DNA of 64,000 nucleotides. Origin: Candidatus Daviesbacteria bacterium. Its GTDB lineage: Bacteria; Patescibacteria; Microgenomatia; Daviesbacterales; UBA10151. Below are positions 35,036-43,979 of the stretch, piece by piece. The stretch spans positions 434,001-498,000 of the forward strand of contig JAQTZF010000001.1 in NCBI GenBank assembly GCA_028687915.1, in the 5' to 3' direction. Below the pieces are notes generated by a model that saw only the letters and a list, made by a program, of their open reading frames with translations, did no database searches and was not told the origin of the DNA. A program made the position numbers and the translations under genes. Positions within the stretch are counted from its first letter, which is position 1. Each line of letters begins with the position of its first letter.

Positions 35036-37429
35036 ATGAAACCCTTAATATACTTCTTAGATAAATCCTGGCCACTCTTTTTAATTCTGCTATTTGTTTT
35101 AGCTGTTTTTCGGGATTTTTTTATTAAAGGGTTACTGCCTATTCCTATGGATATTTTAGTAGGTACATATTTTCCCTGGTTAGATAGTAAATGGGGTTAT
35201 ATAGTAGGTGTTTCTTTACATAACCCTCTTCCTTCGGACATTATTTCAATAATTTACCCTTGGCGTATCTTGGGAATGGAAATGATAAAAAATGGAATAT
35301 TGCCTCTCTGGGATTCGAACTCCCTATTGGGGCTTCCTTTATTAGCTAATTTTCAAGCTGCGCTGTTAAATCCGCTAAACCTTTTATTCTTTCTGCTACC
35401 TTCATCATATGCATGGAGCATCCAGGTAATATTGCAACCTGTACTAATCAGTATTTTTACATACATTTTTCTTAGGAATATTAAGTTAAATAAGCCAGCT
35501 GCTTTGTTTGGGGCGTTATCTTTTGCTTATTGTGGATTTTCTGTTGTTTGGCTGGAATACAACACTATTGGATTTACTTTGGCCTTTTTTCCACTAATCT
35601 TATTTTTTATTGATAAAATACTGCAAACTAGAAAAATACTTTTTATCTTTTTGCTTGGTTTATCAGTAGCGCTTCAAATTTTTTCTGGTTATCCACAGGT
35701 TAGTATTATATCTTTACTGTTTGCTGCTTTGTACCTTTTATATAAACTAGTTCTTGAGGGTAAGTATTTATTTACAAAGGTTATGTATTGTGTAATTGGA
35801 TTTGTTACGGGGATACTCTTGGCAGCTGTACAATTGCTTCCAGGAATAGAAGCGTTAAACTTATCAATTCGCTCCTATGACAGTACTGCTTTGGCTGGGG
35901 GTATTCAATTTCTACCAATCCAGCATTTTGTGACTTTATTTGTTCCTGATTTTTTTGGAAACCCCGCAACCGGGAACTATTGGAGTGTTGGTAGTTATGA
36001 TAACTTTGCTTTTTCCCTGCCAGCCGTTACGTTGTTTTTTGCAGTTATGGCGGTTATTTCAAGATCGTCTTTTACTAAAGCTAATAGCATTTTTTATTTT
36101 TTAATCATCTTAAGTTTTATACTTTCAACTAATAACCCAATAAGCAATTATTTAATAATAGACCAAAATATATTAGGTTTACGTTCATCTGTAGCTGTAA
36201 GAATTCTTTTTGTTTTTGATTTTGCTGTGATTGTGCTTGCTGCTAGACAGTTAGATGAGGTTCTTAATAGAAGAAAATTTAAATTAGTACCAGGAATTAT
36301 TCCTTTGTTGGTTTTTATTATAGTTCTTGGGATTATTTTATTAGTTACTAAATCAACTTATCAACAAATAGCTTTACGTAATTTTATTTTACCCTTTACA
36401 ATAACTATAGCCACATTTTTATCTTGTACGTTTTTGTTAAGATGGTCTGTGAGGTACTTTTTAGGAGCAGTTTATTTGCTTTTATTATTTGGGGTTTTAG
36501 TGGTGACTGGTAAGTATCTTACCTTTACTCCTTTAAAAATTTTTTATCCACCAATGGATGCTATAACTATCTTGCAGGACAATATTAAGTATCATCGGTT
36601 TGATAAAGAGCGAGGAGAGATATTGCCTTCAAATACCTGGTATCCCTATGCCTTAAAAGCAGCTTCTGGTCAAAACCCACTGGTCCCCCTTTCTACCGCA
36701 AAATATATGGGAATTATAAAGAAAGAAAAACCTGGCCAATATTCAAGGTATATTGATTTATCAGATCCTAATTCCCTGTTGTATGATACTTTGGATATTA
36801 AGTACATTGCAGTTCTAAATAGAAATGTACCCTTGGCTTACCCAGATGAAAAAGGTGAACCATTTGGGAAATTTTTGACCCCTAAGTTAAAAGAATTTAA
36901 GAATATCAACACAGTTCGAATTATGGAGAATACTACAAATTTAGGGTTGGCATGGTTTGCCCAGAGCAGTAGATGTGGATTTTCTGAAAATGAAGTTTTT
37001 GATGAACTTACAAAAATATCGTATGATCCTAAAAAATTAATGCTGATTAATTGTCTAAGTTCGGAGTCTCTTTCTTTTAAGAATGGCGATAATATTATTG
37101 GTGTTGTGGATGTGATACGTGAGTCACCTCTTTTAACACAGTTAAAAGTTGTTACCCCAGAGGCAAATTTTCTAAATATTTCAAAAGCTTTTTATCCTGG
37201 ATGGAAAGCTTTTGTTGATGGAAAAGAGGTGTCCTTATATTCTGCAAATATTGCTTTAACAGCATTGCTGGTTCCTGCTGGAGAACATTTGGTAGAGTTA
37301 AAATATCAACCAGTAAGTTTTTTCTTTGGACTAAAGATTTCCCTTGCTACTCTTGGTATGTGGGTTCTTGTACTGGTAGGTAAGCTTACATTTTCAACTA
37401 GAACTATAATCAGGAAAAGCATCAATTAG
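35036..37429 (+). CDS. YfhO-like large membrane protein (GT-C-like)
   Basis: This 797-residue polytopic protein matches the bacterial YfhO family: an outer-loop Asp39 in PMDILVGTYFPW, then PLWDSNSLLGLPLLANFQAA, SGYPQVSI and PDFFGNPATGNYWSVGSYD. A large soluble C-terminal region (about 520-760) follows, ending in FYPGWKAFVDGKEVSL and one more helix. YfhO-type proteins have been tied to glycosylation of lipoteichoic acid in Gram-positives. The FYPGW..DG block is also found in the tails of the three PTPS-related proteins, which suggests a shared outer domain. The unit ends here and a new promoter lies downstream. Confidence 0.83.
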   Translation: MKPLIYFLDKSWPLFLILLFVLAVFRDFFIKGLLPIPMDILVGTYFPWLDSKWGYIVGVSLHNPLPSDIISIIYPWRILGMEMIKNGILPLWDSNSLLGLPLLANFQAALLNPLNLLFFLLPSSYAWSIQVILQPVLISIFTYIFLRNIKLNKPAALFGALSFAYCGFSVVWLEYNTIGFTLAFFPLILFFIDKILQTRKILFIFLLGLSVALQIFSGYPQVSIISLLFAALYLLYKLVLEGKYLFTKVMYCVIGFVTGILLAAVQLLPGIEALNLSIRSYDSTALAGGIQFLPIQHFVTLFVPDFFGNPATGNYWSVGSYDNFAFSLPAVTLFFAVMAVISRSSFTKANSIFYFLIILSFILSTNNPISNYLIIDQNILGLRSSVAVRILFVFDFAVIVLAARQLDEVLNRRKFKLVPGIIPLLVFIIVLGIILLVTKSTYQQIALRNFILPFTITIATFLSCTFLLRWSVRYFLGAVYLLLLFGVLVVTGKYLTFTPLKIFYPPMDAITILQDNIKYHRFDKERGEILPSNTWYPYALKAASGQNPLVPLSTAKYMGIIKKEKPGQYSRYIDLSDPNSLLYDTLDIKYIAVLNRNVPLAYPDEKGEPFGKFLTPKLKEFKNINTVRIMENTTNLGLAWFAQSSRCGFSENEVFDELTKISYDPKKLMLINCLSSESLSFKNGDNIIGVVDVIRESPLLTQLKVVTPEANFLNISKAFYPGWKAFVDGKEVSLYSANIALTALLVPAGEHLVELKYQPVSFFFGLKISLATLGMWVLVLVGKLTFSTRTIIRKSIN

Positions 37430-37506
37430 CCTAACGGACGTGATAGTTACTAATTTATAAAGATTTTTACTCAATAAATAGATACAAAGAGAGATCTGAT
37501 TTAAGG

Positions 37507-37512
37507 TATAAT
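37507..37512 (+). promoter_or_regulatory. -10 box for the 37556-45610 unit
   Basis: TATAAT ends 43 nt before the ATG at 37556. The predicted leader is therefore about 37 nt, longer than elsewhere in the window, and A-rich with AGGAA at about 37532 too far from the start for a normal ribosome-binding site. Confidence 0.4.
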
Positions 37513-37555
37513 TAGAAAGTAGTTTTTATATAGGAAGATAAGAAACAATAAAATA

Positions 37556-38407
37556 ATGAAAAAAGTTTCAGTGGTTATCCTAAATTATAAAGTTAAAGAA
37601 GAAACACTTCGGTGCATTCTTTCGCTAAAAAAGTCAGATTACCAGAATATTGAACTTATTACGGTGGACAATAATTCAGGGGATGGGATAGAAGAAGAAG
37701 TTAAGAAAATGGAAGGAGTCACTTTTATTCAAACACATTCAAATTTAGGGTATACTGGAGGTAATAATATTGGAATTAAGAAAGCCTTAGAAGGTAAAGC
37801 TGATTTTGTATTTATATTAAATCCTGATACTGAGGTTGAAAAAGATGTTATAAGTAGCCTTGTTAATGTAGCTGAAGCAACACAAGCTGGAATAATAGGA
37901 CCAAAAATTTTATTTAGTAATAAAAAAACAATTTGGTATGCGGGTGGTATTATGGATCTTGCTAATGTATTAGGAAAACACAGAGGTGTAGATCTAAAAG
38001 ATGAAGGGCAATATAACAATATAGAAGAAACTGAATTTGTAACTGGTGGGGCAATGTTTGTAAGACGTGATGTTTTTGAAAAAGTTGGATTGTTTGATGA
38101 AAAATATTTTATGTACTTAGAAGATAGTGATTTATGTTTTAGGGCAAAAAAGATGGGATTTAAAATTTTATACAACCCAAAAGCTGTGATTTATCATGAA
38201 AATGCTAAATCTGCAGGTTTAGGTTCATCTTTACAAGATTATTTTATTACAAGAAATAGAATGTTATTTGCCGCGAAATTTTTGTCATTTAGGACTAAGT
38301 TTGCCTTATTTAGAGAAGCTCTGAGACATATTACAAATCCTGTTAGAAGATTAGCGTTCTATGATTTTTTAACCGGTAATTTCGGAAAAGGAAGTTTTTT
38401 AAAATGA
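37556..38407 (+). CDS. Rhamnosyltransferase-like GT2 (WbbL type)
   Basis: This 283-residue inverting GT2 transferase has VVILNYKVKEETLRC at 6-20, VDNNSGDG at 37-44, HSNLGYTGGNN at 61-71, the metal-binding NPDTEV at 89-94 and FDEKYFMYLEDSDLCFR near 180-196. This arrangement is typical of dTDP-rhamnose:glycan rhamnosyltransferases, though the donor cannot be fixed from sequence. An RmlC/RmlD pair earlier in the window would supply an L-6-deoxyhexose donor. It is followed by a GT2 gene with an ATGA overlap. Confidence 0.83.
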   Translation: MKKVSVVILNYKVKEETLRCILSLKKSDYQNIELITVDNNSGDGIEEEVKKMEGVTFIQTHSNLGYTGGNNIGIKKALEGKADFVFILNPDTEVEKDVISSLVNVAEATQAGIIGPKILFSNKKTIWYAGGIMDLANVLGKHRGVDLKDEGQYNNIEETEFVTGGAMFVRRDVFEKVGLFDEKYFMYLEDSDLCFRAKKMGFKILYNPKAVIYHENAKSAGLGSSLQDYFITRNRMLFAAKFLSFRTKFALFREALRHITNPVRRLAFYDFLTGNFGKGSFLK

Positions 38408-39207
38408 TATCAGCAATAGTTTTAACCAGAAATGAAGAGGATAGAATAAATTCTTGTCTTGAATCTATTAAATGGGTTGATGAAATTATCGTAGTTGATT
38501 CAAACAGTCAGGATAAAACTGTAGAAATGGCAGAAAAATTAGGGGCAAAAGTATATAAGCGTGAATTTGATAATTATGTAAATCAAAAAGAATGGGCTTT
38601 TTCAAAAACATCTGGGGATTGGGTTATATATGTAGATGCTGACGAAAGAGTTTTAGAACTACTGAAACAAGAGATTCTGGATTTGATTTCAAAGGATGAA
38701 TATTCTGCTTATGCAATTTCCCGAAGAAATATTATTTTTGGACAAGAAGAAAAGTATGGACCTTTTTGGCCTGATTGGGTTATTAGATTAATCAAAAGAG
38801 ATAATTTTATTAAGTGGGTTGGTGAAGTTCATGAACACATGGAATTTAAGGGGAAATTAGGCTACACCAAAAATTCATTATTACATTTAACTCACAGGGA
38901 TGTGGAACATGTAATTTTAAAAAACTTACAATGGTCAAAAATAGATGCTGTGTTACGTCTAAAGGCCAATCATCCTAAAATGAGCAGCTGGAGATTTTTA
39001 AGAATTTTATTTTCTGAATTATTTAATCAGGGTATTATCAGACGTGGGTTTTTTTCCGGTACTGTTGGAACAATTGATGCAATACTTCAAACATTCAGCA
39101 TGGTTACAACTTATATTAGGCTTTGGGAGGATCAACAGCCAAAACCTTTGGAAGAAGTTTATAAAGAAATTGATCAAAAATTAATTAATGATAATTTTAA
39201 ATATTAA
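38404..39207 (+). CDS. WaaE/KdtX-like GT2 glycosyltransferase
   Basis: This 267-residue GT2 protein has VLTRNEEDRINSC at 6-18, VDSNSQDKT at 31-39 and VDADERV at 77-83. FGPFWPDWVIRLIKRD-like and VGEVHEHMEF blocks follow, with a His-rich acceptor loop (LLHLTHRDVEH). This is the standard layout of the LPS-core heptose/glucose transferase group. The next gene begins directly at the base after the stop, and the previous gene overlaps by 4 nt, so translation is coupled throughout. Confidence 0.83.
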   Translation: MISAIVLTRNEEDRINSCLESIKWVDEIIVVDSNSQDKTVEMAEKLGAKVYKREFDNYVNQKEWAFSKTSGDWVIYVDADERVLELLKQEILDLISKDEYSAYAISRRNIIFGQEEKYGPFWPDWVIRLIKRDNFIKWVGEVHEHMEFKGKLGYTKNSLLHLTHRDVEHVILKNLQWSKIDAVLRLKANHPKMSSWRFLRILFSELFNQGIIRRGFFSGTVGTIDAILQTFSMVTTYIRLWEDQQPKPLEEVYKEIDQKLINDNFKY

Positions 39208-40290
39208 ATGAGAGTTGCCATTTATAGTCCCTATTTGGATAGTTTCGGAGGTGGAGAACGCTATATATTAACTGTAGCTGAATTATTATCCTCTAATAAT
39301 CAAGTTGATTTGTTATTAGACAGTCATCTGCAGTTATTAATTACTGAAGATATGAAGAATGATTTAGGTAAAAGATTTAATTTAAATCTATCTGAAGTAA
39401 AGCTAGTTAAAGCACCTTTAGGTAGAGGAAAAGGCTTTTTAAGTAAATTCTTTTTTTTAAGAAAATATGATTTAGTTTTCTTTTTAACTGACGGAAGCAT
39501 TTTTTACTCAACTGCTAAAAGAAATATTATTCATTTTCAAGTTCCCTTTAAAAACACTGTTGCAAGGAGTTTATGGGGAAGAATAAAATTATCAAGTTGG
39601 AATCTGGCTGTTTGTAATTCTAAGTTTACTCAAAGTGTAATTGAAAAAGACTGGCCAATTAAATCTCAGGTGATATATCCACCTGTGGATGTAGAAGCAA
39701 TTAAGCCTTTAAATAAAAAGAAGCAAATATTATCTGTTGGAAGATTTGCTTCTTTTTCCAAATTAAAGAAGCATGAAATGATGATTAAGGCCTTTAAAGA
39801 GCTTCATCAGGAGAAAAAAATATCTGGTTGGAGCTTACATCTGGTTGGATCAATTGAAGGAGATAATGGTTATATAGAAGAACTAAAAGAATTGGCAAAA
39901 GGTTTACCAATTAAGTTTTATCCAAATTTATCTTTTACAGGTTTAGTAAAACTTTATGGTGAATCCAGTATTTATTGGCACGCAGCTGGATTTGGAGAGG
40001 ATAATCCGGCATTGATGGAGCATTTTGGTATTGCAACAGTGGAAGCTATGGCTGGAGGTTGTGTGCCTATTGTTATTAATAGTGGTGGTCAAGTAGAAAT
40101 TGTGGAGAATGAATTATCGGGTTATTTATGGAATCAAATTAATGAACTAAAAGGCTTTACAACTACTCTTGTAAAAGATAATTCTTTATTGGTTAAATTA
40201 TCAGCTAATGCTGTAAAGCGAAGTAAGGTATTTTCTAAAAAGTTCTTTCAAGATAATTTACTTAAATTAGTAAAATCATTAGATGAATAG
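39208..40290 (+). CDS. GT4 glycosyltransferase (Alg11-like)
   Basis: This 360-residue GT-B fold protein has the N-terminal GGGER loop at 14-18, SVGRFASFSKLKKHEMMIKAF opening the donor-binding half, and the retaining-enzyme E-x7-E motif in EHFGIATVEAMAGG. GGGERYI at the N-terminus and FGEDNPALMEHFGIATVEAMA near the C-terminus resemble the Alg11/WbaZ mannosyltransferase group. It is soluble or peripheral and probably adds hexose to a cytoplasmic lipid-linked glycan. It overlaps the next gene by 8 nt. Confidence 0.85.
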   Translation: MRVAIYSPYLDSFGGGERYILTVAELLSSNNQVDLLLDSHLQLLITEDMKNDLGKRFNLNLSEVKLVKAPLGRGKGFLSKFFFLRKYDLVFFLTDGSIFYSTAKRNIIHFQVPFKNTVARSLWGRIKLSSWNLAVCNSKFTQSVIEKDWPIKSQVIYPPVDVEAIKPLNKKKQILSVGRFASFSKLKKHEMMIKAFKELHQEKKISGWSLHLVGSIEGDNGYIEELKELAKGLPIKFYPNLSFTGLVKLYGESSIYWHAAGFGEDNPALMEHFGIATVEAMAGGCVPIVINSGGQVEIVENELSGYLWNQINELKGFTTTLVKDNSLLVKLSANAVKRSKVFSKKFFQDNLLKLVKSLDE

Positions 40291-41083
40291 AATTAGCATT
40301 ATTATTGTCACTTTCAATAGTGCTAAAACTATTAAAGCTTGTGTTGATTCGATAAATAAGTTTGTAACAGATAGTGAAATAATAATCGTAGATAATAATT
40401 CACAGGATGATACTTGTAAGATTATCCAGGGTTTTGGGGATAAAGTTAAACTGATTCAGCCAGGTGGTAATTTAGGTTTTGCAAAAGCAAACAATTTAGG
40501 TATTAAGTCTGCATTAGGTGAGTATATAATCTTCTTAAATCCTGATACCAGAATAATGGAGAAAGATTCTTTGGAGAAGTTGGTTGCAACATTAGAAGAT
40601 AATACTGAATATGGGATTATTGGACCAAAACTAGTTTATCCAGATGGTTCTTTACAATCACGAACACGTAACTTGCCAACAGTATTAAGAGCCTTTCAAG
40701 AATATATTTTAAATAAAAAAGGATCATATGATTTTTATACTCCAGTTTGTAAAACACTTTGTGAGGTTGAAAGTGTTATTGGAGCTTGTATTGTTATTAA
40801 GAAAAAATTATTTCAAAAAGTCGGAGGTTTTGATGAAAAATATTTTATGTATTTTGAAGACCTTGAATTATGCAGAAATGTGAGACTCTCAGGCTTAAAA
40901 GTAGGTTACTTACCAGAGGTTAAAATAGAACATGCAGAGGGAAAATCCGGAGTAAATCAAAAAACATCAAATATGCTTCATAATTCTGCAAAGTTATATC
41001 ATGGTTTTGTGAAGTACTATCTTATTGAGGCGATGCTAATAGCAATAAGGGTTAGAAATAAGATTAAAAATATTTTAACTTAA
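40283..41083 (+). CDS. Rhamnosyltransferase-like GT2
   Basis: This 266-residue GT2 enzyme is of the same class as the one at 37556: IIVTFNSAKTIKAC at 7-20, VDNNSQDDT at 36-44, GGNLGFAKANN, LNPDTRI at 85-91 and FDEKYFMYFEDLELCRNV. Between them a SRTRNLPTVLRAFQEYIL helix typical of rhamnosyltransferases lies at about 125-145. Its stop and the next start share a base as TAATG. Confidence 0.83.
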   Translation: MNRISIIIVTFNSAKTIKACVDSINKFVTDSEIIIVDNNSQDDTCKIIQGFGDKVKLIQPGGNLGFAKANNLGIKSALGEYIIFLNPDTRIMEKDSLEKLVATLEDNTEYGIIGPKLVYPDGSLQSRTRNLPTVLRAFQEYILNKKGSYDFYTPVCKTLCEVESVIGACIVIKKKLFQKVGGFDEKYFMYFEDLELCRNVRLSGLKVGYLPEVKIEHAEGKSGVNQKTSNMLHNSAKLYHGFVKYYLIEAMLIAIRVRNKIKNILT

Positions 41084-42588
41084 TGTATAGTATGAAATTT
41101 AGATATAGAAAAAAATTAATATGGGGATCTCTTTTAGTAATAGTGTGTATTTTTATCTGGTCTTTTTTTACTTATCGAATAACAGAAGTTCCACCTGGTA
41201 TTAATTCCGATGAAGCAGCAATAGGATATAATGCTCTTTTAATATCTCGTACCCTTTATGATGAAAACAATCGTTTTCTACCGGTCTTTACTTTGACTCT
41301 TGATAAAAAAGATTGGAAACAGCCAATCACGCTTTATTCAACAGCTTTAGCATTTCGTATATTTGGACCTTCGTATGAATTACTTCGAGGGGTTAGCGTT
41401 GTTTTTATAATTATTAGTTTTGTTTTATTGTTTTTTTTACTAAAAGAGTTGTTCGATTTAAAAGCTACAATACTTGGCTTAGTGGTTTTTATCACAACAC
41501 CGATTCTTATGATCCAATCTCATTTAGCTTTGGAAAATATCGCCCCAGTGCCTTTTATTGTTTTTTGGTTACTGATGATTTTAAAATACCAAAAAACACA
41601 ACATTTAAAATACCTACTTTTAGCTGGATTTACTCTAGGATTGAGTTTTTATTCTTATAATGCAATGCGGCTAATTATACCCGTACTTACTATTTTGACT
41701 GTTAGCTATATTTTTTATATTAAAAGAAAAATGGATCTCAGTAAGGTACTTATTCCCGAGATATATTTTCTTGTTGGCATTACACCTTTTGTAATTATAT
41801 TGCCTTGGCTAAATACTGCTTATCCTGGTGCAATTTTGGGTAGCGGCCGTCCAGCTGAGATTATTTCTTATCAGCAGTTTTTAGCACCTTATTTATCAAC
41901 TTTTGACCTATCGTTTTTATATCTTAAGGGAGATGTTACTTTATTTCATTCAACCGGGAACCAGGGTATGTTTCTATTGGCAACATTACCAATATTCTTT
42001 TTAGGATGTTTTAAGGCAATACAAAGTAAGAAACCATTCTTTATTTTTGTATTATTAGTATTTTTTTTATCACCCATTTTGTTCGGTTTGGTGGAATCAG
42101 TCTATAGAGCGAGTAGGCTTTTAGTTTTATTACCACCATATGTTGTTATTTCAGCATTAGGAATATGTAGTTTATTTGAGAAAAAGAGGTATCTTTTTAA
42201 GTATGTTTTTACAATGCTAGTGCTATTTTTAATATTCTTAAATTTTCTGGATTTTATTAATGATTATTGGTTTAGCTATCCTTTAAGGGTAAAACAGACT
42301 TTTCCTAGTACAGCTCACATAAGCTTTAGGAAACTATATGATCAATCTCGTAGATCAGGTTTAGAGCCAGTAGTTCAGTTAGATATTTTTCTAAAAGAAA
42401 ACATTTCTGCACAATTTTTTCGACAGTTATACTTTCCTGATGCATTGATTTTGTGGAAACGTGAAGAGGTTTTGCCATCAAAAGCTGTTTTACTAGTGAA
42501 TTCTATGGACTTGTCGTTTTCTCAAAAAGCAGTTTTAAATAAGGTTAATACTAAAATGCAGGATTATGATTTATGGGAAACAAAATAA
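41083..42588 (+). CDS. PMT-like GT-C glycosyltransferase
   Basis: This 501-residue polytopic protein has PPGINSDEAAIGYNALLIS (Asp43-Glu44) and KQPITLYSTALAFRIFG, the layout shared with the later genes at 43979, 45677 and 47320. The soluble C-terminal tail is shorter than theirs, about 90 residues. The ATG shares a base with the previous stop (TAATG); an ATG 9 nt further on (41092) is an alternative start that would remove three residues. Confidence 0.78.
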   Translation: MYSMKFRYRKKLIWGSLLVIVCIFIWSFFTYRITEVPPGINSDEAAIGYNALLISRTLYDENNRFLPVFTLTLDKKDWKQPITLYSTALAFRIFGPSYELLRGVSVVFIIISFVLLFFLLKELFDLKATILGLVVFITTPILMIQSHLALENIAPVPFIVFWLLMILKYQKTQHLKYLLLAGFTLGLSFYSYNAMRLIIPVLTILTVSYIFYIKRKMDLSKVLIPEIYFLVGITPFVIILPWLNTAYPGAILGSGRPAEIISYQQFLAPYLSTFDLSFLYLKGDVTLFHSTGNQGMFLLATLPIFFLGCFKAIQSKKPFFIFVLLVFFLSPILFGLVESVYRASRLLVLLPPYVVISALGICSLFEKKRYLFKYVFTMLVLFLIFLNFLDFINDYWFSYPLRVKQTFPSTAHISFRKLYDQSRRSGLEPVVQLDIFLKENISAQFFRQLYFPDALILWKREEVLPSKAVLLVNSMDLSFSQKAVLNKVNTKMQDYDLWETK

Positions 42589-43979
42589 TGAATAAAAAAA
42601 CATGGTTTTGGGTTCTGGTGTTATTTTTTGTAGCTGCTTTTTTTCGAATATTTTTTTTCGATTTAATTGAATTTAAGACTGATGAAGCAATTACTGTTTT
42701 TCAAACGGTTCAGTTTTACCTGGATCCCCATATAATTCAAAGAGGGTTAATATCTGGTATCGGTGTATATAATTTTCCTTTATTTAATTACTTGGTAATT
42801 ATTTTATCTGTTTTTTCCCGTAATCCAGAGCACATTAGTTTTGTAATAGCTTTAATAAATACATTATTGGTGCCTATTTTCTTCTTAATTATAAGAAGAT
42901 ACTATGATCAGGTAACTGCTGTATTTGCTTCCTTGTTGTTAGCGTTTTCTCCTTGGGCAATTATTTATTCACGTAAAATTTGGGCTCAGGATTTAATCTT
43001 GCTATTACTTATCCCATTTTTTGCATTATTACACGAACTAATTCTTAGGAAAAAGAGTCAAATGACTATGCCAATATTTATTATCCTGGTTTTATTAAGT
43101 CAGCTGCATGCATCTGGAATATTTTTGTCTGCGGCTACTATTTTAATAATTATTCTTTTGCGGGTTAAAATTAATTTTTGGCAGGCTTTAATAGGGATAC
43201 TAATTGGTTCTATTGTAGCTATACCATATATTGTTTTTCAACTAACATCAAATCCGCAATGTCCTGATTGTGAAGCATTTTTTAAATACCAAAGCTCTGC
43301 TCGCTCATTTGATATTTATAACCTGATCCGCCCATTTCAACTGATGAATGGACAAGGATATCACTTTGTTTTAGGGGATAGTTATGATGGATTTATAGCT
43401 TCGTTTTCACTGCTAAAGTATTTAAAATATTTCTTCTTATCGAGCTTTATAATTCCTTTTATAGGAATATTTTTTATCATAACTAAAAAGCGAGAATATC
43501 TATTTTTAGTTATGTATTTAGTTATAATTCCACCACTTTATTTTGTAACCAGAACAATACCCTATATGCATTATTTTGTGATTTTAATTCCAATAATTGT
43601 CACAGTATATGCGCTCTCATTTAGTAGTATCTTTAATTTATTGAAAGCAAGGCTGTTAAAATCATTAGTAATAGTATCATTTGGAGTGTTTATTAGTGTA
43701 AATATAGTTTTTGTGTATTGTTTTTATCAGTATTTGTCTATCGCTAAAGTAATTCAAGGGGATTACGGACCAATTTTTTCCTTAACTAAACAAACAGTAG
43801 ACCAGAGACTTCAAGATTACCGGAATGTACAATATTATAATGAACTTCAAAGTTATACATATGTAATTTTAGGTTCAAAAGATTTTAATGCTAAATTGAG
43901 TAATTTTTTTGTCTATCATGGAGACACAGAGTTTGCTGCCTTAGAGCTAGAAAAACAGACAAAGGAAGTTTTTAAATAA
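42588..43979 (+). CDS. PMT-like GT-C glycosyltransferase
   Basis: This 463-residue polytopic protein has FKTDEAITVFQTVQFYL (Asp32-Glu33) in the first outer loop, then GVYNFPLFNYL and LLAFSPWAIIYSRKIWAQDL. SPWAIIYSRK is the equivalent of the SPWhi.fSR block of neighbours, but the outer loop lacks the DEWG element found in those. I took the ATG at 42588 because it gives the same TAATG junction as its neighbours; an in-frame ATG at 42573 would add five residues. Confidence 0.78.
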   Translation: MNKKTWFWVLVLFFVAAFFRIFFFDLIEFKTDEAITVFQTVQFYLDPHIIQRGLISGIGVYNFPLFNYLVIILSVFSRNPEHISFVIALINTLLVPIFFLIIRRYYDQVTAVFASLLLAFSPWAIIYSRKIWAQDLILLLLIPFFALLHELILRKKSQMTMPIFIILVLLSQLHASGIFLSAATILIIILLRVKINFWQALIGILIGSIVAIPYIVFQLTSNPQCPDCEAFFKYQSSARSFDIYNLIRPFQLMNGQGYHFVLGDSYDGFIASFSLLKYLKYFFLSSFIIPFIGIFFIITKKREYLFLVMYLVIIPPLYFVTRTIPYMHYFVILIPIIVTVYALSFSSIFNLLKARLLKSLVIVSFGVFISVNIVFVYCFYQYLSIAKVIQGDYGPIFSLTKQTVDQRLQDYRNVQYYNELQSYTYVILGSKDFNAKLSNFFVYHGDTEFAALELEKQTKEVFK

